The notes beneath the pieces were generated by a model. It made no database searches and had not been told where the DNA came from. It worked only from the letters and a program-made list of their open reading frames with translations. Both the position numbers and the translations under genes were made by a program. Positions 17,338 to 25,790 of a stretch of 64,000 nt of DNA are shown in pieces. Where the stretch lies: the NCBI GenBank assembly GCA_963842725.1, contig CAWJHN010000004.1, positions 372,001 to 436,000 on the forward strand, written 5' to 3'. The stretch comes from UBA10649 sp963842725 (GTDB taxonomy: Bacteria; Actinomycetota; Actinomycetes; S36-B12). Numbering within the stretch: the first letter of the stretch is position 1; the number at the start of each line of letters is the position of its first letter.

Positions 17338-20143
17338 ATGGCTCAGACCAGTCCCTCGGCGAAGGCGGACGACGCCCTCCCACCATTCGCGCAACCCGTC
17401 GCCGACGTCGTGGCCGGCCTGGGTTCCTCGGTGCTCGACGGCCTGACGTCGGCAGAGGCAAAGGCACGCCTGACGACGTACGGGCCGAACCACATCACCG
17501 GCGAGAAGCCGCCCTCTGTGCTGGCCATCGCACTGGGCCAGTTGCGCGACCCGATGAACATCATGCTGGTCGCGGTGGCGATCGTCAGCCTGGTGATCGG
17601 CGAGGTGTCGACAGCACTCGTGGTGTCCCTCCTGGTCGTCCTCAACCTCAGTCTCGGCACGCGGCAGGAGCTCAGCGCACGGGCGAGCGTCGATGCCCTG
17701 TCCAAGCTGCAGGTGCCGCAGAGCCGTGTCGTTCGCGACGGCCAGGTGTCGCTCATTCCCGCCGAGGACGTCGTGCCCGGGGACATCGTGGAGGTCGAGG
17801 CGGGCGACATCGTTCCGGCTGACGGCCGACTGGTCCGGTCCGCGACCCTCGAGGCGCAGGAGGCAGCGCTGACCGGGGAGAGCGCCCCGGTCGCCAAGGG
17901 GACGCGCGATGCTCGACAGTGCCAACGCCGCCCTGGGGGACCGCAGCTGCATGCTGTTCCAGAACACGTCGGTGACCCGTGGCACGGGTGCGATGGTGGT
18001 GACCGCCACGGCGATGACCACCCAGATGGGCCAGATCGCGAGCATGCTGTCCTCCGTCAAGCGTTCGCGCTCGCCGCTGCAGCAGGAGCTCGACAAGCTC
18101 ACCCGGGTTATCGGGATCGTCGCCTGGACCGCCGTGGCGATCATCGTGATCGTCGGGCTGTTCCGCGGGCTGCCATTCACGGACGTGATGCTGCTCGGTG
18201 TCGCGATGGCGATCTCCGCGATCCCCACGGGCATGCCGGCGTTCGTGTCTGCCCTGCTGTCGCAGGGTGCCCGGAAGCTGGCCGATTCCAAGGCGGTCGT
18301 GAAGAACCTCTCCGATGTCGAGACCCTCGGCGCGACGAGTGCCATCAACACCGACAAGACCGGCACGCTGACGATGAACCAGATGATGGTGTCGACCATC
18401 TACGCGAACGGCAACTGGTTCACGGTCGAGGGCGAGGGCTACCGCATGTCGGGCGCGATCCTTTCGGTGGCCGGAGCGGAGGTCCCGGACTTCACCCGGC
18501 TGGCCTACGGCCTGGCGCTGGACTCCGACGCCACGGTGAGCCGCTCCGGCGACGTGGTGGGGGACCCGACGGAGGCGGCGCTGGTCGTGCTGGCCGCCAA
18601 GCTCGGGGTCGACGCCGAGGAGACGCGGCGTGCGTACCCGCGGCTGGCGGAGGTGCCGTTCGACTCGGACTACAAGTTCATGGCGACCTTCCACCGCGTG
18701 CACATCGACGGGGCCGAGCGCCTGTTCGCCCTCGTGAAGGGTGGTCCCGATGTCGTGATCGCACGATGCACCCAGGCAGGTGGACCGCTCAGCGGCACCC
18801 AGGTGCCCATGGACCAGGCACGCGCGGACGTCGAGGCCGCCAACGAGCGGATGGGCGAGAAGGGGCTGCGGGTGCTGGCGTTTGCCGCACGACTCCTGGA
18901 CGAGAGCGATGTGGCCGCCATGGAGTCCGACCCGATGTCCCTCGTGCAGGAGCTCGCCTTCGTGGGCATGGTCGGCATCATCGACCCCCTGCGCGCAGAG
19001 GCGAAGGACGCCGTGGCGATCGCGCTGCGAGCGGGCATCGACGTGCGGATGATCACCGGCGACCACGCCGTCACGGCCCGGGCCATCGGTGAGGAGCTGG
19101 GCCTGGGCGTCGGTGCCATCAGCGGTCCCGAACTGCAGGAGCTCACCGACGACGAGCTCAAGGCCCGGCTGCCCGAACTGCACGTCTTCGGCCGCGTGAC
19201 CCCCGACGACAAGCTCCGGCTCGCGAGGGTGATGCAGGAGACGGGCCTGATCGTGGCGATGACCGGCGATGCGGTGAACGACGCGGCGGCGCTCAAGCAG
19301 GCCGACATCGGCGTGGCGATGGGCTCCGGCAGCGAGGTGACCAAGCAGGCGGGGCGCATGATCCTGACCGACGACAACTTCGGCACCCTCGTGCACGCAG
19401 TCGAGCTGGGCCGCATCACCTACGACAAGATCGTCTCGTTCGTGCGCGTGCAGATGTCCCAGCTCCTTTCGCTGGTGATGCTCTTCGTGGCCGCGACCGT
19501 GTTCAACGTGAACGACGGCATGGCGCTGAGCCCGTCGATGGTGCTCTTCGTGGGCCTGTTCATCGTGATCTTCCCCGTCCTCGTGGTCGCGCAGGACCCC
19601 GGAGCACCCGACATCATGTCGCGCCCGCCGCGCGACCCGAACGTCCCGCTGACGAACCCTGCTGCCGTGTGGCGCTGGATCCTCTACGGAGCGGTCCGGT
19701 TCGCGCCCGCGTTCGCGTGCCTGGTGTGGGGACCCGACGTGGCCAGCATGGACGCGCCGAGCGCGTCGATGACGATGACCTTCGCCGTCATCGCACTGGG
19801 CGCGGTGTTCGGCGGGCTGGTGCTGCGCCGGGACCCGGCCAGCGGCCTGGTAGCTCCGATCCTGAGGGCAGTTGCCATCCTGGCGGTTCCGGTGGTGATC
19901 ATCGTCCTGGCCACCGAGCTGCCCTTCATGCAGCAGGCGCTCATGACCGAGCCCCTGACGGGGTCTCAGTGGCTGGTCGTCCTCGGCCTCGCCCTCATCG
20001 GCCCGATCGTCGCGGAGGCGGACAAGGCGATCCGGCGCCGTCGGGCGCCGACCCGTGCGTCGACCGACATCCGCGCAGCGGTGGCCCCCGCTCGGGCTCG
20101 CGCGACCACCCCAGCCAGCACGCCGACGATCACGGGGAAGTGA
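17338..20143 (+). pseudogene. P-type cation ATPase interrupted by a one-base frameshift
   Basis: Two frames together encode one P2-type ATPase of about 934 residues. The first frame carries the N-terminal regulatory domain, helices M1-M2 and the actuator motif LTGESAPVAKGT. The second begins AMLDSANAALG and carries M3-M4, INTDKTGTLT (phosphorylated Asp at 18353-18355), MITGDHAVTARA, MTGDAVNDAAALK and M5-M10. An extra C near 17905 (ACG-C-GCG) separates them; removing it restores ...KGTAMLDS.... In M4 the sequence is IPTGMP, with Thr at the place of the Ca2+-binding Glu (PEGLP), so the ion may not be Ca2+. The rest of the second frame is intact, pointing to sequencing error or recent mutation. 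Confidence 0.85.
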
Positions 20144-20148
20144 GCAGA

Positions 20149-21003
20149 ATGGGCAAGAAGAAGCAGTCGGGCAAGAAGGACGACGAGGTCCGCCAGCCGG
20201 CCGGGGAGCCCGCCGGAACGACGACATCGGTGCGGATGAAGGAGAAGGAGTACCAGAAGGCGTTGCGCCCCCTGCACGGCGAGCTCGTCGCGTTGCAGGA
20301 CTGGGTCAAGGCGTCGGGAGCGAAGGTGATCATCGTCTTCGAGGGTCGCGACACGGCAGGCAAGGGCGGCGTCATCAAGGCGATCACCGAGCGGGTCAGT
20401 CCGCGCGTCTTCCGGGTGGTGGCGCTGCCGGCGCCGACGGAGCGCGAGAAGTCGCAGATGTACATCCAGCGCTACATGTCTCACTTCCCGGCAGCCGGCG
20501 AGGTCGTCATCTTCGACCGGAGCTGGTACAACCGAGCCGGGGTCGAGCGCGTCATGGGCTTCTGCACGCCCGAGCAGACCGAGCGTTTCCTGGAACTGCT
20601 GCCGCTGGTCGAGAAGGCGATGGTCGACTCGGGCATCATCCTGCTGAAGTACTGGTTGGAGGTCAGCCCCGAGGAGCAGACCAGGCGCCTCGAGAGCCGC
20701 ATCCATGATCCCCGCAAGACCTGGAAGCTGACCGACATGGACCTCAAGTCGTACGCCAAGTGGTTCGACTACTCGCGGGCCCGTGACGCGATGCTCACGG
20801 CGTCCAGCACGGGGTGGGCGCCGTGGCACGTGGCCGTCACCGAGGACAAGAAGCGCGGACGCCTCAACGTCATCACCCACCTGCTGAGCCAGATCCCGTA
20901 CACGCCGGCGCCCGAGCGGGACGTCGCGCTGCCCCGGCGGCAGCGGCCCGGCGGGTATCAGGACCCCGACATGAGCGCCTTCCGCATCCCGGTCGTCTAC
21001 TGA
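20149..21003 (+). CDS. ppk2: Polyphosphate kinase 2
   Basis: This 284-residue single-domain PPK2 has a Lys-rich N-terminus, a Walker A motif GRDTAGKGG (67-75 approximately) and the lid/Walker B region IFDRSWYNRAG (121-131). It transfers phosphate between polyphosphate and nucleotides in the cytoplasm; the sequence is of the class I type usually linked to NDP phosphorylation. It starts 5 nt after the stop of the P-type ATPase gene, so the two form an operon that may link polyphosphate energy or phosphate stores to ion transport (inference). Confidence 0.93.
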   Translation: MGKKKQSGKKDDEVRQPAGEPAGTTTSVRMKEKEYQKALRPLHGELVALQDWVKASGAKVIIVFEGRDTAGKGGVIKAITERVSPRVFRVVALPAPTEREKSQMYIQRYMSHFPAAGEVVIFDRSWYNRAGVERVMGFCTPEQTERFLELLPLVEKAMVDSGIILLKYWLEVSPEEQTRRLESRIHDPRKTWKLTDMDLKSYAKWFDYSRARDAMLTASSTGWAPWHVAVTEDKKRGRLNVITHLLSQIPYTPAPERDVALPRRQRPGGYQDPDMSAFRIPVVY

Positions 21004-21036
21004 GGGGACCGGCGAGTCCAGAGGTCCGCCGGCGGA

Positions 21037-21801
21037 TCAGAACGGAACGACGGTAGCGAGCAGGCCGTTGGCCGGGCTCCGGCCGGCCAGCACCCGGCAG
21101 AACTCCACGGCGTCCAAGGTCATGGACTCGGCGCCGCGGCCCGGGGTCGCGAAACGGCCGCCGGCCGCACCGGTGAGGGTGAGGGTGAACGGCTCTCCGT
21201 GGCGCCCGGCCCATTCGCGCACGACGTCCGCGACGATGCGACCGTCGTGCTCGCGGGCCAGCACGGGCGTGGCCCCGGTGGCGCGCGCGACGTCGATTCG
21301 GTGCATCCAGGCGTCGCGGAGGTAGATGACGTCGACGAGGTAGCCGACCGACCACTTCTCGACGACCGGGCCGTCGACGCCGATTCGCGCCCTGCGGACC
21401 AGGGCCGGCAGCCGAGACCGCCCCCGGACCACGGCCGGGATGACCGCCGAGAAGCGCTCGACGAGCTGTGCAGGCGTGAGGTCGAGGCGCTCCGCCACCT
21501 GGACGGCCGACAGCGCTGCCTCCTGCGGTCCGCCATTGCGCCGCTGGTGGGACCGCGCTGCGCGGAGCTGGTGAAGAAGCTCACGGGTGGAGGCACCGGA
21601 CTCGCACGCCCCGAGGACATGCAGGTACAACCGGCGCACGTCCCAGTCGGGGCAGTCCGTCTGCCGGGACCAGTCGTCGACCCCGAGGCCGCGCATCACC
21701 TCGAGGTTGCGCTGCAGCTCCGCGCGAAGCAGCCGCATGCCCTCGTCGTGCCCGATCGGCAAGATAGCCGAGACGTTCGTGACCTGGTCGGTTGTGGTCA
21801 T
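21037..21801 (-). CDS. Maleylpyruvate isomerase-family (mycothiol/DinB fold) protein
   Basis: This 254-residue protein begins its domain with DDWSRQTDCPDWDVRRLYLHVLG, typical of the MDMPI_N/TIGR03083 family. Conserved His in LHVLG and the pair in RDAWMHRIDVAR would form the metal site of the DinB-like four-helix bundle. Family members use mycothiol or are of unknown function. Start ATG 21801 has GGAGGAGG upstream and overlaps the TGA of the TetR gene (ATGA). It is therefore co-expressed with its probable regulator. Confidence 0.85.
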   Translation of the reverse strand: MTTTDQVTNVSAILPIGHDEGMRLLRAELQRNLEVMRGLGVDDWSRQTDCPDWDVRRLYLHVLGACESGASTRELLHQLRAARSHQRRNGGPQEAALSAVQVAERLDLTPAQLVERFSAVIPAVVRGRSRLPALVRRARIGVDGPVVEKWSVGYLVDVIYLRDAWMHRIDVARATGATPVLAREHDGRIVADVVREWAGRHGEPFTLTLTGAAGGRFATPGRGAESMTLDAVEFCRVLAGRSPANGLLATVVPF

Positions 21802-22448
21802 GTGGTCCTCCTCCTGCTTGGGATGGTCGGATGCGTCAGGTGCGGGGCGACCTCGCCGAGCAGCATCGTCACTGCGCGATCGACGAGCCGCTCCCACCGA
21901 TCACCGCCGGGATTGTTCGCGAGCTGCTGGCTGGTCAGGCCGGTGATGACGGCCGTGGCGAGATCGACGGCCTCGGGGTCGGTGATCCCGGCCCGGGCGA
22001 AGTCCGCCTGCATTCGGGTGAGGGACTCGACCGCGAGCGCGTAGCTCTCGGGCGACGGCTCGAAGCCGGGGATCGTGCGCTGGAAGAGCAGTTGGAAGCG
22101 GACCGGGTCCGACGTGCAGAAGTCGAAGAACCGGTGCGCCAACGCTCGGATCCGGGCGGCCGGATCGGGGTCGGCCGCAGCGTCCGCCTCATCCATCCAG
22201 GCCAGGCTCTGCTGGTAGCCCTGTCGGAACATCGCATCGTAGATCTCGTCCTTCGAGGCGAAATAGGAGTAGACCGACTGCGCGCGCATGCCGACCCGGT
22301 CGCCGAGGTCGCGCATCGACAGGCCGGCGAGGCCGTGCGCGCGCACCAGTTCCCAGGCCGCGGCGACGATCTCGTCCCTGGTGGCCGCGCGGCGCGACGA
22401 CCGACGGTCGAGGACGGTTGTTCTGACATCGTTCGGATTGCCTGACAT
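21798..22448 (-). CDS. TetR/AcrR-family regulator
   Basis: This 216-residue regulator has its helix-turn-helix in about residues 20-65 (RDEIVAAAWELVRAHG, then SMRDLGDRVGMRAQSVYSYF, the recognition helix). The C-terminal domain resembles TetR_C_13/WHG-type ligand domains. Start ATG 22448 sits in the centre of a perfect palindrome, an expected autoregulatory site. It is the first gene of a pair with the isomerase-fold protein and divergent from the M13 peptidase gene, which the same operator could also control. Confidence 0.92.
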   Translation of the reverse strand: MSGNPNDVRTTVLDRRSSRRAATRDEIVAAAWELVRAHGLAGLSMRDLGDRVGMRAQSVYSYFASKDEIYDAMFRQGYQQSLAWMDEADAAADPDPAARIRALAHRFFDFCTSDPVRFQLLFQRTIPGFEPSPESYALAVESLTRMQADFARAGITDPEAVDLATAVITGLTSQQLANNPGGDRWERLVDRAVTMLLGEVAPHLTHPTIPSRRRTT

Positions 22449-22458
22449 AGTCAGGCAA
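22438..22458. promoter_or_regulatory. Perfect 9-3-9 palindrome, TetR operator candidate
   Basis: TTGCCTGAC (22438-22446), ATA, GTCAGGCAA (22450-22458) is a perfect inverted repeat. The TetR start codon (22448-22446) lies within it, and the possible minus-strand -10 box AAGATT (22462-22457) overlaps one arm. Binding here would block initiation of its own leaderless transcript. Confidence 0.75.
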
Positions 22459-22533
22459 TCTTCACCCGGCATGCCGGAACTGTCAAGGGCGGGTGCCCGG
22501 TACGCTCTCGCGCACCCGAAGGAGAGGCAGCAC

Positions 22534-24465
22534 ATGACCCTGAACGCCGCGGACCGAGACGCCTCGATCGACCCCGGATCCGACTTCTACCGGTACGCGA
22601 ACGGCGGTTGGCTGGACGCCAATCCGATTCCCGCCGGGTACGGCGCCTGGGGATCCTTCGAGGAGATCCACACCCGCAACGAGGCCGTCCTGCACGCCCT
22701 CCTGATCGATGCGGCCAGCACCCCCGCCGACGATCTCGATCGGATGCTCGGCGACTACTTCGCGTCGGGTATGGACACGGAGGCGATCCAGCGCAACGGC
22801 GTCACGGCGATCCAGCCGATGCTGGACGCGATCGAGCGCGTGGCCAGCCACCAGGACGTGTGGGACGTGCTGCCGAGCCTGCATGGCTCCGGGATCGCCG
22901 CGCTGTTCATGTGGGGGGTGACCGTCGACCATGACGACTCCACTAGGAACCTGCTCTGGCTGGTCCCGACCGGGCTGGGCCTGCCCGACCGTGATGCGTA
23001 CTTCGACGAGAGCGACGCTGCCGCCTCGCTTCGCTCGGCATACGCCGACCACGTCGCCGCCCAGCTCGCCAACGTCGGCATGGCTGACGCGGCCGTCCTG
23101 GCACCGGAGGTCCTCGCATTCGAGACCCGGCTCGCCGGCAGGCACCTGCGCGCGGAGGAACGCCGCGACCTCGGCCGGACGCTGAATCGACACGATCTTG
23201 CCGAGTTGCGCACGCTGGCTCCTGAACTGGACCTGCCGGGCTACCTCGCCGCGATCGGCGCGAGTGCCAGTGAGACGGTCAACGTGCAGAACCCGGAGTA
23301 CCTGGGGGCACTGCACGAGGTGGTCGTCGACACGAGCCTGGACACGCTGCGCGCCCACCTGGCCTTCCATGTGGTCAGTGCCATGGCGAACGCCCTGCCC
23401 GCTGCGATCGAGGATGAGGCGTTCTCGTTCTACGGTCGCCGCATCGAGGGCAAGCAGCAGCCCAAGGAGAGGTTCAAGAGGGTGATCGGCGCCCTCGGTG
23501 GCGACATGGGCGAGGCCCTTGGCCAGCGGTTCGTGGCGGAGACCTTCCCGGCGGGCGCGAAGGACCGCGCCCTGCACATGGTCGAGGCGATCACGGCCGA
23601 GATGCGCCACTCGCTCGAGACGCGCGAATGGATGAGCGACTCGACACGGGACCAGGCGCTGACCAAGCTGGCGGCACTGCGGATCAAGATCGGCTATCCG
23701 GACCGCTGGCGCGACTGGACAGGCCTGCACATCGATCGCGACTCGTACGCGGGGAACCGGCTCCGCGCGGCCCAGTTCGAGCTCGATCGTGAGCTTGCGA
23801 AGCTGGCCGAGCCGGTCGACGAGAACGAGTGGGAGATGTCGCCGCACGAAGTGAACGCCTACTTCCATCCGACCCGCAACGAGATCGTGTTTCCCGCCGG
23901 CATCCTCCAGTCGCCGATGTTCGACGCCGATGCCGACGACGCGATCAACTTCGGCGGAATCGGCACGGTCATCGCGCACGAGATCACGCACGGGTTCGAC
24001 GACCAGGGCCGGCGATTCGACGACAAGGGCGCCTTCCGCGACTGGTGGACGGAGGAGGACCAGCAGCACTTCACGTCGCTCGCGGATCGCCTCGTCGCCC
24101 AGTACGACGCCTACGTGGCCGTCGACGACGTGCACGTCAATGGCCGCCTCACGCTCGGCGAGAACATCGCCGACCTCGGCGGCGTCTCGTTGGCCCAGCG
24201 GGCGCATGCGCGGGTGAGCGGGGACGCGCCACCGATCGACGGACTCACGCCGGCGCAGCGGTTCTTCCTGGCGACGGCGACGATCTGGCGGGCCAACGTG
24301 AGCGAGGAGCTGAAGCGCACGCTGGCCCAGGTGGACCCGCACAGTCCCCGCGAGATCAGGGTTCTCGGACCGCTGGCCAACCTGGACTCGTTCCAGGCCG
24401 CCTTCGGCCTGGACGAGTCAGCTCCCATGATGAGGCCCCGAGCCGAGCGCATCGAGATCTGGTAG
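22534..24465 (+). CDS. M13-family zinc metallopeptidase (neprilysin-like)
   Basis: This 643-residue peptidase opens with DPGSDFYRYANGGWLDANPIP, the M13 N-terminal signature, and has NAYFHPTRNEIVFPAGILQ, the zinc motif HEITH (482-486) and GENIADLGG with the third ligand E543. It has neither signal peptide nor membrane anchor, so it acts on peptides in the cytoplasm unless exported by another route. ATG 22534 is preceded by GGAG at 22521. Its 3' end overlaps the convergent glycosylase-like gene by 48 nt. Confidence 0.95.
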   Translation: MTLNAADRDASIDPGSDFYRYANGGWLDANPIPAGYGAWGSFEEIHTRNEAVLHALLIDAASTPADDLDRMLGDYFASGMDTEAIQRNGVTAIQPMLDAIERVASHQDVWDVLPSLHGSGIAALFMWGVTVDHDDSTRNLLWLVPTGLGLPDRDAYFDESDAAASLRSAYADHVAAQLANVGMADAAVLAPEVLAFETRLAGRHLRAEERRDLGRTLNRHDLAELRTLAPELDLPGYLAAIGASASETVNVQNPEYLGALHEVVVDTSLDTLRAHLAFHVVSAMANALPAAIEDEAFSFYGRRIEGKQQPKERFKRVIGALGGDMGEALGQRFVAETFPAGAKDRALHMVEAITAEMRHSLETREWMSDSTRDQALTKLAALRIKIGYPDRWRDWTGLHIDRDSYAGNRLRAAQFELDRELAKLAEPVDENEWEMSPHEVNAYFHPTRNEIVFPAGILQSPMFDADADDAINFGGIGTVIAHEITHGFDDQGRRFDDKGAFRDWWTEEDQQHFTSLADRLVAQYDAYVAVDDVHVNGRLTLGENIADLGGVSLAQRAHARVSGDAPPIDGLTPAQRFFLATATIWRANVSEELKRTLAQVDPHSPREIRVLGPLANLDSFQAAFGLDESAPMMRPRAERIEIW

Positions 24466-25326
24466 CGGCTCGTCCACGGCGGCGGCCAGCGCCGCCAGTT
24501 GCCCGAGCAGTCGCGACCGGATGACCGATGCCCGGTCGGCGATGACGCGCTGTCGTGCGACGTACTCGCGACGGCCCTCCGCCGTCTCCACGGCGATCGG
24601 GGCGTAGCCGAGGTCAGCCAGGTCGTAGGGTGCGGCCCGCATGTCGAGCTCGCGGGCGGACCGAGCGAGGTCGAAGCAGTCGGCCGCCAGTTCGCTGGCG
24701 ACGAAGGGACTGAACCACATGGCGTACTTGTAGAGGTCCATGTTGGCGTGCAGGCAGCCCGGCTGCTCCCACTCGTGCTGGTCGGCCCGCGTCGGCACGT
24801 GAGCGTTCCGGGGCAGGGCCTCGGGTGCGAAGAAGCGATAGGCGTCGATGTGGGTGCAGCGCAGGCCGAGGTCGTCGACGACATCCGAGATCTCCGCCGG
24901 GGCAAGCCGCAGCGGGTACGACGAATGGCGAACCGCGTCGGGCGGGATGCGATAGACCATCGCCCACTCGTGCAGTCCGAAGCAGCCCAGGAGCGGCTCG
25001 CGCTCGGCGGTTCTCGCCAGCAGGCGGGTTGCGATCGCGAGGGCGCCGCGGCGCCGCTCGAGTCCGCGAGGATCCGTTGTCACGCCGCCGTCCACACGCA
25101 GGTACTGCGCGTGCTGCAGGAACTCGTCGGCCTCGCCCTCGAGGACGACGCCGTGGCCGGGGTGCCAGGTCAGGAGCTTGCCGACCGAGTAGGGGTAGTA
25201 GTCGAAGAGGAAGTCATCGACCGGATGGTGGGCGCCGGTGCGACGTCGTTGCTGGCGTGGCTCTACCCAGGGGCGGACGCGCTCGACGTGCGCCCGTTGC
25301 CGTGATCTCCATTGGTCCGCGCGCAG
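24418..25326 (-). CDS. 3-methyladenine DNA glycosylase-like protein, probable CTG start
   Basis: This protein of about 302 residues belongs to an actinobacterial family usually annotated as 3-methyladenine DNA glycosylase, a name whose basis I cannot confirm from the sequence. Recognisable blocks are HPVDDFLFDYYPYSVGKLLTWHPG near the N-terminus (written here as one conserved region, about residues 30-50) and HEWEQPGCLHANMDLYKYA. No ATG, GTG or TTG lies in frame where the domain begins. A CTG at 25326 has a perfect GGAGG 7 nt upstream, directly after the preceding gene's TAA. The nearest ordinary start is GTG 25371, inside the upstream gene and without a ribosome site. Confidence 0.72.
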   Translation of the reverse strand: MRADQWRSRQRAHVERVRPWVEPRQQRRRTGAHHPVDDFLFDYYPYSVGKLLTWHPGHGVVLEGEADEFLQHAQYLRVDGGVTTDPRGLERRRGALAIATRLLARTAEREPLLGCFGLHEWAMVYRIPPDAVRHSSYPLRLAPAEISDVVDDLGLRCTHIDAYRFFAPEALPRNAHVPTRADQHEWEQPGCLHANMDLYKYAMWFSPFVASELAADCFDLARSARELDMRAAPYDLADLGYAPIAVETAEGRREYVARQRVIADRASVIRSRLLGQLAALAAAVDEPLPDLDALGSGPHHGS

Positions 25327-25333
25327 AGTCGTG

Positions 25334-25338
25334 CCTCC
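25334..25338 (-). promoter_or_regulatory. Shine-Dalgarno GGAGG deciding a CTG start
   Basis: GGAGG on the minus strand follows the TAA at 25343-25341 and lies exactly 7 nt before CTG 25326. No canonical start codon stands at a usable distance. Confidence 0.65.
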
Positions 25339-25340
25339 GG

Positions 25341-25721
25341 TTACCTGGCTGCCTTCTTGAAGTTGCGCCACGGACCGGGGATCAGCCAGATGAACATCCC
25401 GAGCACCCAGATGAGGAGGGTCGACAGGAGCCAGGTGCTGGCGCCGTCGATGTCGAGGTAGGGGGTCAGCGCAGTGATGAACAGGGCGAGGAACGTCGAT
25501 ATCAGCCCCGTCAGGGCCACGATCGATCCGGCTCCCCGGACCAGGGCCTTGAGGATGAAGTACGGGAAGATCGCACTCAGGATCGCGAAGATGACCAGGG
25601 CGAGGAGGAATCCGGTCGCCCCGTCGAACCTGAACTGGTCTCCCCAGATCACCGAGGACAGGATCAGGCCGATGGCAGCGCCACCGAGGCCGAGCAGCCA
25701 ACCGAGGAAGAATCTGGGCAT
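25341..25721 (-). CDS. Small four-helix membrane protein
   Basis: This 126-residue protein consists almost wholly of four hydrophobic segments: about 4-24, 37-57, 62-84 and 92-116. The short cytoplasmic tail is basic, WRNFKKAAR. I do not recognise the family; the size and topology resemble small holin-like or YvlD-like membrane proteins, without firm evidence. ATG 25721 has TATGCT 6 nt upstream and no ribosome site, so it is probably leaderless. It heads an operon with the glycosylase-like gene. Confidence 0.75.
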   Translation of the reverse strand: MPRFFLGWLLGLGGAAIGLILSSVIWGDQFRFDGATGFLLALVIFAILSAIFPYFILKALVRGAGSIVALTGLISTFLALFITALTPYLDIDGASTWLLSTLLIWVLGMFIWLIPGPWRNFKKAAR

Positions 25722-25727
25722 GTCGAG

Positions 25728-25733
25728 AGCATA
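25728..25733 (-). promoter_or_regulatory. -10 box TATGCT of the 25721 gene
   Basis: TATGCT on the minus strand ends 6 nt before the ATG at 25721. Confidence 0.55.
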
Positions 25734-25790
25734 ACTGCCGCCCCGTCCAGCGGACCGCGATATCGCCGGGCGGGCCGGGCGTCGGGCCGG

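Noticed and set aside
17909..20143. A separate shorter P-type ATPase gene starting at ATG 17909
   Set aside because: It would lack the N-terminal domain, M1-M2 and the TGES motif, all of which are found directly upstream in the other frame. A frameshifted single gene explains the data better.
25341..25721. Phage holin
   Set aside because: Four helices and small size fit, but there is no other phage gene and no specific motif, so I left it as a membrane protein of unknown role.
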